Source: Bacteroidales bacterium (GTDB lineage: Bacteria; Bacteroidota; Bacteroidia; Bacteroidales; VadinHA17). Taken from it: a stretch of 48,713 nucleotides of DNA. The translations under genes and the position numbers were made by a program. Under the pieces are notes generated by a model. The model did not search any database. It saw nothing but the letters and a program-made list of their open reading frames with translations, and had not been told where the DNA came from. How positions within the stretch are numbered: position 1 is the stretch's first letter; every line of letters begins with the position of its first letter. This document shows, one piece after another, positions 18,189 through 28,292 of this stretch. The stretch covers positions 1-48,713 of the forward strand of contig JAAYUS010000237.1 of NCBI GenBank assembly GCA_012517605.1, given 5' to 3'.

Positions 18189-19436
18189 TCAGGCGGCCTT
18201 GACCTTGTATCCTCTTATTCCGTAATATACTATAAAGACAAAACAAACAAGCGGAACGATGAATCCCAGCGCCATTGTAGAGATGTCGGCTATATGACCC
18301 ATCAAAACCGGGATCAGCGCACCTCCCACAATCGACATTACAAGAAGCGATGATCCCTTTTTCGTAAGAGGGCCCAATCCTTTTATTCCAAGTGCAAAGA
18401 TCGTCGGGAACATTACCGACATGAAGAAATATGTTGAGAAAAGGGCCACAACAGATGTCCAACCCAGTCCGGCCACCACAAGTGCCATTGTAATCACATT
18501 GGCAGTGGCATAAAATGCAAGAAGCCTGTTTGGGCGGACAACCCGCATGAATATTGTACTGCCTGTAAATCTTCCCAGCCAGAACAACCCCATCCCCCCA
18601 AATCCAAGGATCTGGGCTGCCTGTTGATTGGTCAATGATGGTATCTCCTCAGTGACATAATTAATGAAAAAACTATTGATGCCTGTCTGGGCTGCAACAT
18701 AAAGGAACTGGGCAACAACAGCAAGGACAAAATGAGGATATTTAAAAAGATCCTTAAGCTTTCCGGGCGAAGTCCTTTCTTCTTCTTCCGATTCATCCTT
18801 AAGGTCAGGGAATTTAATCCGCCAGAACAGAATGGCGACAATCAGAACCAAAGAACCTATAAGCATATAAGGCAGGGCAATGGATGAAAACTTATTTGAA
18901 CCATTGCCGTTTACTGAAAATATAAGCACCCCTCCCACCAGTGGGCCGGCTATCCAGCCAAGGCCGTTGAACGACTGCGAGAAGTTTATTCTGCGTTCAC
19001 CGAATTCAGGAGGACCAAGTACCGTCGTATATGGATTCGCTGCGGTTTCGAGGCAGGTAAGCCCGCATGCAATTATAAAAAGACACAAAAGGAAGCTTCC
19101 GAAAGTCTGTATGAGCGTTGCCGGAAACATAAGAAAAGCCCCTGCCGCAAATAACAGAAGACCGAAAATAATACCCTTTTTGTAACCCACTTTCTGCATG
19201 AGCAACCCGGCAGGAATTGCCATAAAAAAATACCCCCCGTAAAAAACAAACTGAACAAATGCCGACCTGGCTTTCGACATGTTCAGCAACTCCTGGAAAT
19301 GCTTGTTGAGAACATCGAGGCAGCCATGAGCAAATCCCCAGAGAAAAAAAAGGCTTGTAATAAGAACAAACGGAACCATAAATCCCTGGTAAACAAGCGA
19401 CTTCTTGTTTCCGTCCACGGAAATTGCATTATTCAT
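18189..19436 (-). CDS. FucP-like sugar MFS transporter
   Basis: 12-TM ORF; 'FLWGFAHGCLDVLNKHFQELLNMSKARSAFVQFVFYGGYFFMAIPAGLLMQKVGYKKGI' matches the FucP family. Confidence 0.92.
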   Translation of the reverse strand: MNNAISVDGNKKSLVYQGFMVPFVLITSLFFLWGFAHGCLDVLNKHFQELLNMSKARSAFVQFVFYGGYFFMAIPAGLLMQKVGYKKGIIFGLLLFAAGAFLMFPATLIQTFGSFLLCLFIIACGLTCLETAANPYTTVLGPPEFGERRINFSQSFNGLGWIAGPLVGGVLIFSVNGNGSNKFSSIALPYMLIGSLVLIVAILFWRIKFPDLKDESEEEERTSPGKLKDLFKYPHFVLAVVAQFLYVAAQTGINSFFINYVTEEIPSLTNQQAAQILGFGGMGLFWLGRFTGSTIFMRVVRPNRLLAFYATANVITMALVVAGLGWTSVVALFSTYFFMSVMFPTIFALGIKGLGPLTKKGSSLLVMSIVGGALIPVLMGHIADISTMALGFIVPLVCFVFIVYYGIRGYKVKAA

Positions 19437-19609
19437 TGATAATCAGATTTAGTCGATACAAGATTGTTATGATTTACGACTTTTCCAATACCTTTGCGCT
19501 GTTTTACAAATATTTCACCAGCTGCATGAAAAAGATCCCCTTTGATCAGGGTTCAGGGCAGCCGTTTGAATGTTTTAAACTACAAATAATAACCAAACTT
19601 AATCTGCAG

Positions 19610-20308
19610 ATGAATCTCAAGCATTCCTTAAAAGTCCTTTTCAGCGGGATCTTTGTAAAAATCAAGTCAGGTCCCCTTAAAGGCAAAAAATGGATTATCA
19701 CCTCGGGTGGCAATTTTATAAGCGGCGATCAGGAATCCTATAAGACAGATGCTTTCCTGAAAAACTTTATACCGGGAAGCATTTTCTTTGACATCGGGGC
19801 TCATATTGGTTATTATTCAGCAATCGGTGCCATGCTTAATGATGGCAAAGGTCATGTCTACTCATTCGAGCCCAGACCAATGAATGCCGGTTTTTTCAGA
19901 AAACATATGAAAAAGAATGGTTTTGAAAATGTGACACTTTTTGAAGCGGCTGTGGGTGAAAAGGATGGTTTTGTACAATTCGATACTGCACATGGTTCAG
20001 CAACGGGCAGGGTGTCGTCGGATGGCGACCTGAAGGTAAAACAGGTTTCGATCGACAGGATGGTCAGCGATGGAGAACTTCCTTCACCGGATTTTATTAA
20101 AATAGATGTTGAAGGTGGTGAAATAGATGTCCTTAAAGGACTCACAGGAGTAGTTTCAAAATTCAGGCCCAGGCTTATTGTCGCAACCCACAACCCTGAA
20201 TGCTATAGCTTTACCGTAGATTTTCTGAAAAACAACAGATACAGGTTTGAGGTTCTGAATCCCGATCCGGTAAAAGGCGATACCGAGATTGTTGCCCTGC
20301 CTGAATGA
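19610..20308 (+). CDS. FkbM family methyltransferase
   Basis: 'FFDIGAHIGYYSAIGAML', 'VYSFEPRPMN', 'PDFIKIDVEGGEIDVLKGL'; start chosen at MNLKHSLK (the ORF extends to 19424). Confidence 0.87.
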   Translation: MNLKHSLKVLFSGIFVKIKSGPLKGKKWIITSGGNFISGDQESYKTDAFLKNFIPGSIFFDIGAHIGYYSAIGAMLNDGKGHVYSFEPRPMNAGFFRKHMKKNGFENVTLFEAAVGEKDGFVQFDTAHGSATGRVSSDGDLKVKQVSIDRMVSDGELPSPDFIKIDVEGGEIDVLKGLTGVVSKFRPRLIVATHNPECYSFTVDFLKNNRYRFEVLNPDPVKGDTEIVALPE

Positions 20309-20327
20309 TCAGACAGCAGGTGGGTTA

Positions 20328-21107
20328 CTATAATTTCTGGATGTTCAGGCCGCCGCTTATCTCGAATACCATTCCTGTTGAAAAACTCCAGTCACCCCTG
20401 GCAATTGAAGCAACAGCCCTTCCGATATCTTCAGGCAATCCCCATCTCTTCTGAGGCACGAGACCATCCCCAATCAGTTTGTCATATTTATCCTTCAGCT
20501 TGATTGTCATATCTGTCTGAATGATACCCGGACGTATCTCATAAACAAGGATTCCTTCCTTCGACAGTCTGTCGGCAAACACTGTTGAAGCCATGCTGAG
20601 GCCTGCCTTCGATATGCAGTATTCGGCCCTGTTCACGGAAGAAAGCTTTGCAGAAACTGAAGTTATGAATATTATAACTGGCTTATAATCAGCTATCTGT
20701 TCTTTCATCCATATCATTTCCTTCGCAATTTTCTGGGCAAAGAAAACCGGGCCTTTCAGGTTGATATTCATAACCCTGTCGTAGCTGTCCTCTGCCATCT
20801 CCAGAACGTCTTTTCTATGAAGAGGGGCAACACCGGCGCAGTTGACAAGAAAATCAATGCGGTCGTAACGGTCAAGGATATTAGCCACTACTTCCTTGTG
20901 ACATTTTGTACATGAAATGTCGAGACCAATGGGAAAGAATTGGCCGCCTCTTTTTTCAACTTCAGGTCCGAGGATTTCCATCCCTTCACTGTCGACCGAT
21001 CTGGCTATTGCAGCGATATCGAATCCTTCACCCGCGAGTGCAATTGCCACAGCCCTGCCAATTCCTCTGCTGGCTCCTGTAATTACAGCTACAGGTTTCC
21101 CGTTCAT
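20328..21107 (-). CDS. SDR family oxidoreductase, 3-ketoacyl-ACP reductase-like
   Basis: TGASRGIGRAVA Rossmann motif, NCAG, YCISK active site. Confidence 0.93.
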   Translation of the reverse strand: MNGKPVAVITGASRGIGRAVAIALAGEGFDIAAIARSVDSEGMEILGPEVEKRGGQFFPIGLDISCTKCHKEVVANILDRYDRIDFLVNCAGVAPLHRKDVLEMAEDSYDRVMNINLKGPVFFAQKIAKEMIWMKEQIADYKPVIIFITSVSAKLSSVNRAEYCISKAGLSMASTVFADRLSKEGILVYEIRPGIIQTDMTIKLKDKYDKLIGDGLVPQKRWGLPEDIGRAVASIARGDWSFSTGMVFEISGGLNIQKL

Positions 21108-21263
21108 GAGAAGTAAGTTTTTTCAGGTTTAGTAGTGCCGGTAAAATTAATAATTTGATCGATTAACACAAACGTAAGCTCAATAATATTAGGGATAATA
21201 TTTCCCGGTCTGTTCCCTGGATTTGTCAGATTTTCATGGCACAGGGTTTCAGGAAAAGACTGA

Positions 21264-21950
21264 TTATCTTTCCCGGGCTGAACCGGAAATCCCGTTTTCT
21301 TCAGTCTCATCCCCGGAAGAAACCTCATCCTCAGGCCATTCATAAACAGGAGCCTGTGGTCCCTGCTTCCTGTATAATACTGCCAGCACAATGCCGGCAA
21401 CAAAACCCAGAAGATGTGATTCCCATGAAACATCCCTGTAAACATCGGGGAATAATCCCCAAACCATTGAACCGTAAAGAAAAACTATGAGAAGTGAAAG
21501 ACCTGCCAACCTGAAATGTTTCCGGATTATGCCGCTGAAAAAGAGAAAGGAGGCCAGCCCGTAAATCAACCCGCTTGCCCCGATATGCCAGGCTTCGCGG
21601 CCGGTAACCCAGACTGCAGCACCTGTAAGGAAATATAACCAGAGAGAGACCTTTACTGCAATCTCCGAATAAAAATAAAACAGGAATGTGCCAAGAAAGA
21701 ACACTGGAAGTGAATTGTTGAACAGGTGCCCGAAACCTTCATGTATCAGAGGAGAAAAAAGTATGCCCTGAAGACCATTGACTGACAGCGGATAGATTCC
21801 CATACGGGTCAGATCAATATCAAACATCAGCTCCACAGCCTTCACAAACCACATAAGGAATACAAAAATACCAGGGATAATCATGCTGATGCCCAGTTTC
21901 CTGCGGAAAAAATCCTTCCCGGCACCCTCGTCTGATAACTGACCTGACAT
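21264..21950 (-). CDS. Rhomboid family intramembrane serine protease
   Basis: 'GFGHLFNNSLPVFFLGT', catalytic GASG in 'WHIGASGLIYGLASFLFF', 'WESHLLGFVAGI'. Confidence 0.9.
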   Translation of the reverse strand: MSGQLSDEGAGKDFFRRKLGISMIIPGIFVFLMWFVKAVELMFDIDLTRMGIYPLSVNGLQGILFSPLIHEGFGHLFNNSLPVFFLGTFLFYFYSEIAVKVSLWLYFLTGAAVWVTGREAWHIGASGLIYGLASFLFFSGIIRKHFRLAGLSLLIVFLYGSMVWGLFPDVYRDVSWESHLLGFVAGIVLAVLYRKQGPQAPVYEWPEDEVSSGDETEENGISGSARER

Positions 21951-21960
21951 TCCCTCAATA

Positions 21961-22950
21961 TTACATGTCAACTCCCGGGAATATTATGCCTGCTTCATGT
22001 CTTATCCTGTCGAGCGTTTTTATCAGGTCGAGACTGAAGGAAAGGGGTACGACAGGACTTTCAACAAGGTTATTATCAAGACAGTTCATTACCTCCTCGG
22101 CCTCCCAGTGGTAACCAAGGGCTGGAGGATTGAAAACAATCGTCTCCTTTTCCTTTCCATGCAGCCCGAGAATAACCCTCTGATTCATATCACGCCCCCG
22201 CGAAAGGGTAAGATTGCCCTTCTCACAGATAAGATCGCAGCCTATTCCGACATTTGTTTTAAATGAACTGTAAATGGTAGCCATGGCACCATTATCATAC
22301 CTGAAAAGGGCGCTTACGGATTCTTCGGCACCTGTCTCCCCGAAAAGGGCACAGGCCTTTATTTCGTCAGGTACCCCTATGAAGGAAAGTGCATCAATTA
22401 CCGGGTAAATGCCAATATCCAGAAGTGAACCGCCGCCAAGGGAAGTGTTAAACTTCCGGTCAGCCGGATCAAATGGCGGTATAAATGAAAAATACGCATG
22501 AAGGTGAATTATCCTTCCAAGGATACCCGAATCAAGTATCTCATGAGCCTTATGGTAGAACGGCTGGAATGGCGGCCATAAAGCTTCCATCAGAAACACA
22601 TTGTGCTTCTTTGCCTCTGCTATCATCTCCCCGGCCTGACGCGTATTGAGGGCAAAAGCCTTTTCGCACAATACGGCTTTTTTATTTTTTAAACATAGTA
22701 TTGCCTGATCATGATGATGTGAATGCGGGGAGGCTATATATACTATTTCGACGCCGGGATCCGCAGCCAGCTCTTCATAGCTGCCATATGATTTTCTGAA
22801 CCCATGTTCGATGGCGAATTTTTCAGCTCTCGCCTTGTCGCGGGATCCTGTTGCATACAATGTAGCATTCTCAACTGTCTTAAGGCCGTTTGTGAATTTT
22901 GCAGCCATCTTTCCGGGGGCAAGTATTCCCCAGTTATACTTTTTTTTCAT
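21961..22950 (-). CDS. Gfo/Idh/MocA family oxidoreductase
   Basis: 'WGILAPGKMAAKF', 'VLCEKAFALN', 'GGGSLLDIGIYPVIDALSFI'. Confidence 0.92.
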   Translation of the reverse strand: MKKKYNWGILAPGKMAAKFTNGLKTVENATLYATGSRDKARAEKFAIEHGFRKSYGSYEELAADPGVEIVYIASPHSHHHDQAILCLKNKKAVLCEKAFALNTRQAGEMIAEAKKHNVFLMEALWPPFQPFYHKAHEILDSGILGRIIHLHAYFSFIPPFDPADRKFNTSLGGGSLLDIGIYPVIDALSFIGVPDEIKACALFGETGAEESVSALFRYDNGAMATIYSSFKTNVGIGCDLICEKGNLTLSRGRDMNQRVILGLHGKEKETIVFNPPALGYHWEAEEVMNCLDNNLVESPVVPLSFSLDLIKTLDRIRHEAGIIFPGVDM

Positions 22951-23164
22951 CAGGAAATGTTTTGCTAAAGATAAGCAAAAATAGGACTAAATCAGGATAC
23001 AGGCCATAATCAGGAGGGTGGTAAAAACATGCAAAAGAAACTTTTTGTGCAATTTATTCACAATAAATCATAACCCTCTGAAACGCCATTATAAAATCGG
23101 TAAATTCTATTCCATTGATTTAGTGACTTTTAAAACCTCATAAACATGACTCAATAATTTTTTC

Positions 23165-23207
23165 AGTACTATGTATTGCATAGTACTTATTATTTAATAT
23201 ATCTTTG
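23165..23207 (+). promoter_or_regulatory. Perfect palindrome overlapping a Bacteroidetes-type promoter; candidate PadR operator
   Basis: AGTACTATG-TATTG-CATAGTACT (23165-23187); TTG (23176-23178) and TAtcTTTG (23200-23207), 21 bp apart. Confidence 0.65.
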
Positions 23208-23340
23208 TATTGTAATGTTGCTTGTCTAATATAGTAGTAAATTTTACAAGGTTCTGTCAGATCTGGAAGACCACGGAATTTTTTCAGATCACAAATGAAA
23301 AAACGGATCTCAAAGAACATAGAATTTAAAACATCCTGAA

Positions 23341-23931
23341 ATGAAAATTACAGTAAGTATCAATCTGGGCGGTTATTCCTTCAACATCGACGAAGATGCA
23401 TACTCTGAGTTAAAGCTATACCTGAAAAATCTTGAACTGCACCTTGCAGCTGAAGAGAGCTCCTCAGAAATCCTTTCGGATATTGAAACCAGGATGGCCG
23501 AACTATTCCGCTCAAGGCTGACAGCCTATAAGCAGGTTATAAGCATGACCGATGTCAGGGAAGTTATTGCAATAATGGGAAACCCTGAAGATTTTTCTGA
23601 TGGCGAAACCACATCCGGAAAAGAAAGATTTGCCAGTCCCGGCCCTCACCGCATGTACCGCGATCCTGACCACAGGATAATAGGCGGGGTATGTTCAGGG
23701 ATGGGTGCCTACTGGGACATAGAACCCTGGATAATACGTGCGATAATGCTGGCTCTGGTTTTTGCAGGCGGACTCGGGATAGTTGTTTATCTCATACTTT
23801 ATATTGTCCTCCCGGAAGCCAGAACCACTGCACAGAAAATAGAGATGAAAGGAGAGCCGGTGAACATAAACAATATCAGGGAATCGGTCAAAAAGGAATT
23901 TGAAACGGTAAGGAAGAACATGAAATTATAG
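23341..23931 (+). CDS. PspC domain-containing protein
   Basis: 'MYRDPDHRIIGGVCSGMGAYWDIEPWIIRAIMLALVFAGGLGIVVYLILYIVLPEA'. Confidence 0.93.
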   Translation: MKITVSINLGGYSFNIDEDAYSELKLYLKNLELHLAAEESSSEILSDIETRMAELFRSRLTAYKQVISMTDVREVIAIMGNPEDFSDGETTSGKERFASPGPHRMYRDPDHRIIGGVCSGMGAYWDIEPWIIRAIMLALVFAGGLGIVVYLILYIVLPEARTTAQKIEMKGEPVNINNIRESVKKEFETVRKNMKL

Positions 23932-23951
23932 AATCATTAAAAAATAACGAT

Positions 23952-24278
23952 ATGGACCTGGAAAATACAAAAGCACAAATGAGGAAAGGGATTCTTGAGT
24001 ACTGCATTTTATCGGTACTTTCAAAGAATTCCTGCTACGCGAGCGATATAATCAGGGAACTTAAGGAGGCAAAGGTGATCGTGGTCGAAGGCACTCTTTA
24101 CCCTCTTCTGACCAGGCAGAAAAATTCAGGACTGCTGAGTTACCGCTGGGAAGAATCACAGCAGGGGCCTCCCCGCAAATATTACGAGCTTACTCCTGAA
24201 GGGAAAACTTACCTTGAAGAACTCGATAAATCGTGGGATGAACTTGTGGAATCCGTTAACCTGATAAGATCAAAATAA
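23952..24278 (+). CDS. PadR family transcriptional regulator
   Basis: 'RKGILEYCILSVLSKNSCYASDIIRELKEAKVIVVEGTLYPLLTRQKNSGLLSYRWEESQQGPPRKYYELTPEG'. Confidence 0.95.
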   Translation: MDLENTKAQMRKGILEYCILSVLSKNSCYASDIIRELKEAKVIVVEGTLYPLLTRQKNSGLLSYRWEESQQGPPRKYYELTPEGKTYLEELDKSWDELVESVNLIRSK

Positions 24279-24308
24279 CCGTTTTCAAACCTGTTAAAAT
24301 AGAATAAA

Positions 24309-25901
24309 ATGGACAAAACAATTAAAATAAATCTTGGCGGCACTCTGTTCCAGATCGATGAAGAAGCATACAAAATCCTCCGCGGGTATCTTCAGGATAT
24401 TACCAACAGATTGCGCAATACGCCCGGAGCAGCAGAAACGGTTGAAGACATTGAATTGAGAATTGCAGAGATATTCCAGTCGCAGGGAGCTTCTGCCGGT
24501 ATAATTTCAGGCGATAATGTCGAAGCAATGATGGCAATAATAGGAAGACCCGAGGATTTTGATACAGGCGATGAAGACAATACCTTGCATGAGCCGGCAT
24601 TCCGTTCATCCGCAGCTAAAAAACTGTACAGGAACCCTGATGACCAGATAATAAGCGGCGTTTGCAGCGGACTTGGTGCATACCTGAATATAGAGCCGGT
24701 GTGGGTTCGCATCTTATTTGTTCTTTTTACCTGTTTTTTCGGAATAGGATTCTTCGTTTATGTAGCCCTGTGGATAGCGCTCCCGTCAGCAACCTCTGAT
24801 CTGCAGAAAAGAGAGATGTACGGAATGGATGATTATATGGCATTTCTCAAAAAAAGTCATTCCCCGGGATCATCGGGACCAGGATCATATACAGGGTCCC
24901 GCATTGGCAGCGCCTTCAACGAGGTTTTCAGGGCATTGGGAAGAGTAATTTTCATTTTTGTAAGGGTTTTGCTGATTTTTTTTGGCGTTTGTCTTGTTCT
25001 GACCGGCTTCATTACCCTTGTGTTTTTCGTAATGGTCTTTTTCTTTAAATATCCGGGATATTTCTCAACGACTTCCTTTGGTGTAAACCTGTTCTATTTC
25101 CCCGATTTTTTGAACTATGTTGTAAATCCTGCAATAGCTCCATGGATCCTTGCACTGTCATTCATTGTTATCCTCCTTCCGCTTCTTGCAATGATATACT
25201 GGGGTGTAAAGATGATTTTCTGGTTCAGGGCCAAAGACGGAATTATAAGTCTTTCCGGACTTGTAATCTGGGTCATGTGTGTCGCAGCTCTTTCAATACT
25301 TCTTTTCAATGAAGGGATAAGCTTTGCCGAAACGGCTAAAAGTGTTACCGGAGAGATTATTGAAAAAGCTCCCAAAGAAATCTACGTTTTGTCGGGTCAA
25401 AAAGTCTCTGACCTTCATTATGACAAGGAAATTGCATTTGACGAAGAAGATTACAAGATCTTCTTTACTGATGGCAACAAGGGCCTTTTCATAAGTACAG
25501 ACCTGAATATTGAAAAATCCGATGATAATTCCGTAAAATTGAGCATCAGCAGGCGATCTGCAGGAAGAAGCAGGATGGATGCCCAGATGAAATCAGAGAA
25601 AATTATTTATAACTACAAGATAGCTGGCGATACCATCCGTCTTGACGAGTATTTTACCCTTCCGGCAGGCTCAAAATGGTCAGTCGATGATGTCTGGGTC
25701 AGCTTGTTTGTCCCTGAAGGAACTATTGTCCATTTTGATAAAACGACAGAAGATATGTTCAGACACGATTACCTTAGAAATAATGAATGGAACGGGAGCG
25801 ATGGCTCAAGGGACATGGAATATGTGAGATCAGACAATGCAAATCCTTCCTGGATTATGACGGAAGAAGGACTTAGGAAAAGGCCTTCAAATGATAAATA
25901 A
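24309..25901 (+). CDS. PspC domain-containing membrane protein, long form
   Basis: 'LYRNPDDQIISGVCSGLGAYLNIEPVWVRILFVLFTCFFGIGFFVYVALWIALPSA' plus multiple TM helices and a soluble C-terminal domain. Confidence 0.93.
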   Translation: MDKTIKINLGGTLFQIDEEAYKILRGYLQDITNRLRNTPGAAETVEDIELRIAEIFQSQGASAGIISGDNVEAMMAIIGRPEDFDTGDEDNTLHEPAFRSSAAKKLYRNPDDQIISGVCSGLGAYLNIEPVWVRILFVLFTCFFGIGFFVYVALWIALPSATSDLQKREMYGMDDYMAFLKKSHSPGSSGPGSYTGSRIGSAFNEVFRALGRVIFIFVRVLLIFFGVCLVLTGFITLVFFVMVFFFKYPGYFSTTSFGVNLFYFPDFLNYVVNPAIAPWILALSFIVILLPLLAMIYWGVKMIFWFRAKDGIISLSGLVIWVMCVAALSILLFNEGISFAETAKSVTGEIIEKAPKEIYVLSGQKVSDLHYDKEIAFDEEDYKIFFTDGNKGLFISTDLNIEKSDDNSVKLSISRRSAGRSRMDAQMKSEKIIYNYKIAGDTIRLDEYFTLPAGSKWSVDDVWVSLFVPEGTIVHFDKTTEDMFRHDYLRNNEWNGSDGSRDMEYVRSDNANPSWIMTEEGLRKRPSNDK

Positions 25902-25942
25902 CGGAACTTCCAGTTTTTCATTCCTGATATCTTCATGACAAT

Positions 25943-25975
25943 CCGGCACCGGGCTTCTGGTGCCGGTTTTTTATT
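25943..25975 (+). terminator. Rho-independent terminator after the PspC-PadR-PspC cluster
   Basis: CCGGCACC-gggcttct-GGTGCCGG followed by TTTTTTATTT. Confidence 0.9.
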
Positions 25976-26010
25976 TGCAAAATTTCGTATAATTGCTTAA
26001 ATATAATTAA

Positions 26011-27078
26011 ATGAATCTCACTGACCTTGGCTTTTCAAATGAGCTTTATAATTACCTGAAGGAAAAAGAGCTTTCCGATTTTTACATAGGAAGGGTAACT
26101 CAGGAACACAAGGAAAGATATGTTGTCTCTGACGGCAACAATGAATATGTTGCTGAAATAACAGGGAATCTCCGGTATTCTGCAAATTCGCGTGCCGATT
26201 TCCCGGCTGTCGGCGACTGGGTTGCCATGACGATCTATGATTCTGATAAAGCAATAATCAACAGTGTCCTTCCTCGCAGCACAGTCCTTGAAAGACAGGC
26301 TGTGGGGAAACATGGTGAGATACAAATAATCTCTGTAAATATTGATGTTGCCTTTATAATGCAGGCAATTAACAATAATTTCAATATCAACAGGCTGGAA
26401 AGATATCTGACCATCTGTTATTCGGCAGGCATTGAGCCGGTCCTTGTTCTCAGCAAAACTGACCTTGCTACGGAGGAAATTTTAAGGGAGGCATTAAAGG
26501 AACTTGAAAAACGCGACAAAAAGATCAAACACATTCTTCTCAGCAATATTACAGGCAACGGCCTTGATCAGATCATGAGTTTTATTCAGAAAGGCAGAAC
26601 ATATTGCGTAATTGGATCATCAGGTGTCGGGAAATCGACACTGATAAATAATCTTCTCAAAAAGAATGTTTTAAAAACCGGGGAAATAAGCCTCAGCACC
26701 AACAAGGGAAAGCATGTTACGGAACATCGCGAGCTGTTCGTACTTGAAAACGGAGGAATAATAATTGACACTCCGGGGATGAAGGAAATTGGCGTCACGG
26801 GTAATAATGAGGGGATAAGAACGACATATGACGAGATCTTTGAGTTATCAAAGAAATGCAGGTTCCCCGACTGCAAACATATTAACGAGACTGGCTGCGC
26901 GGTGATTGAGGCAGTGGAAAAAGGGGAACTGGATGAACATTCCTACGAAAACTTTCTTAAAATCAGGAAAGAACAGGAGAGATTTCAAACCACTGAAGCG
27001 GAAAAAAGAAGGAAGGATAAGATTTTTGGCAAAATTATAAAGGACTATCTTAAAAACAGGGAAAAGAACGGATTTTAG
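26011..27078 (+). CDS. rsgA: Ribosome small subunit-dependent GTPase A
   Basis: Circularly permuted GTPase: 'SKTD', 'GSSGVGKSTLINNL', 'DTPGMKEIG', C-terminal zinc motif 'CRFPDCKHINETGCAV'. Confidence 0.96.
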   Translation: MNLTDLGFSNELYNYLKEKELSDFYIGRVTQEHKERYVVSDGNNEYVAEITGNLRYSANSRADFPAVGDWVAMTIYDSDKAIINSVLPRSTVLERQAVGKHGEIQIISVNIDVAFIMQAINNNFNINRLERYLTICYSAGIEPVLVLSKTDLATEEILREALKELEKRDKKIKHILLSNITGNGLDQIMSFIQKGRTYCVIGSSGVGKSTLINNLLKKNVLKTGEISLSTNKGKHVTEHRELFVLENGGIIIDTPGMKEIGVTGNNEGIRTTYDEIFELSKKCRFPDCKHINETGCAVIEAVEKGELDEHSYENFLKIRKEQERFQTTEAEKRRKDKIFGKIIKDYLKNREKNGF

Positions 27079-27165
27079 CTGAGGATCTGTGAAAAACCCC
27101 ATAGGGTAAAATCCTTCTGAAGGATCATATAGAAAAATTATGCTTTCATAATTAAACCTGTAAAG

Positions 27166-27699
27166 ATGAAAAAACTTAACAGCCGAATGATCCTGACCTG
27201 TCTGGTCCTCCTGTCATTTGCTCCGGCCGGAAATTTATTTTCCCGGAACTCCGCCGACCGTGATACCATAATGGTTGCAGCCCGTGAAATCATAAAAGAA
27301 ACTACTTATTGTGCACTGGTAACTGTAGATTCTTCCGGACAACCCCAGATACGAACCATGAATCCTTTTCCTCCAAACGAAGAATTTATTACATGGTTTG
27401 CAACTTCAAGAACAAGCAGAAAGGTAAGGGAGATAAGAAACAATCCGAAGGTTTGCGTCTATTATGCAGATCACATAACCGCAAAGGGTTACGTAAATAT
27501 CACAGGAACAGCGACTGTTATTGATGATAAGGACCTGCTTTTGAAAATGAAAAGGGAATACTGGAACGGGATCCCGGGATGGCAGGAAAAATTCGTCCTG
27601 ATCAAAATAATCCCTAAGACTCTTGAGGTTATCAATTACAAGCACGGGCTTACAAATGATCCCAATACTTTCAGAGCTCCATCCATTAAGCTTAATTAA
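27166..27699 (+). CDS. Pyridoxamine 5'-phosphate oxidase-like FMN-binding protein with putative signal peptide
   Basis: 'YCALVTVDSSGQPQIRTMNPF...ITWFATSRTSRKVREIRNNPKVCVYYAD'; hydrophobic N-terminus. Confidence 0.85.
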   Translation: MKKLNSRMILTCLVLLSFAPAGNLFSRNSADRDTIMVAAREIIKETTYCALVTVDSSGQPQIRTMNPFPPNEEFITWFATSRTSRKVREIRNNPKVCVYYADHITAKGYVNITGTATVIDDKDLLLKMKREYWNGIPGWQEKFVLIKIIPKTLEVINYKHGLTNDPNTFRAPSIKLN

Positions 27700-27712
27700 A
27701 TGTTCAAGATCC

Positions 27713-28147
27713 ATGAATAAGACATTTTTTACTCTGCTGATGCTTTCAGTCATTGTTTCATGCAGAAACTCCGCTGATAATGAAACAATAAAAAATGAAG
27801 TTTTGCAGGCAGAAAAAGCATTTGAAAAAATGGCTGCAGAAAAGGGGCTTGCCGAGGCATTCTGGTTCTTTGCCTCTGAAGATGCCGTTATACCGAGGGG
27901 CAATGATTCGCTCATAAAGGGAAAGGAAAACATTAAAGCCTATTATTCGTTAAATGCAAATCCGGATGAAGCAGTGAGCTGGACCCCAGATTTTATTGAT
28001 GTTTCATCCTGCGGGACACTTGCCTACACCTATGGCAGATATGTTTATTCAGGTAAAGACAGCCTGGGAAACCCAACTGAACGTACAGGGATCTTTCATA
28101 CTGTCTGGAAGAAAGAAAACAAGACCTGGAGGTATGTCTGGGATTAA
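27713..28147 (+). CDS. DUF4440/SnoaL-like lipoprotein
   Basis: Start at MNKTFFTLLMLSVIVSC (lipobox); 'FFASEDAVIPRGNDSLIKGKENIKAYY...WKKENKTWRYVWD'. Confidence 0.82.
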   Translation: MNKTFFTLLMLSVIVSCRNSADNETIKNEVLQAEKAFEKMAAEKGLAEAFWFFASEDAVIPRGNDSLIKGKENIKAYYSLNANPDEAVSWTPDFIDVSSCGTLAYTYGRYVYSGKDSLGNPTERTGIFHTVWKKENKTWRYVWD

Positions 28148-28292
28148 ATCTTACAGCTGGACATCATACCCCGGTAATCTGCCGTCAGGTAAATAATCAG
28201 GAGTACTTTTATTCAACCAGCCTCAGCATATAACTGAATACTTTTTGGAACAAAATTTGATGATGTTTCAGGGTATTAAATCATACCGGCAT

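Noticed and set aside
23138-23320. 60-aa minus-strand ORF in the PspC upstream region
   Set aside because: Overlaps the palindrome/promoter, low-complexity composition, no domain signature
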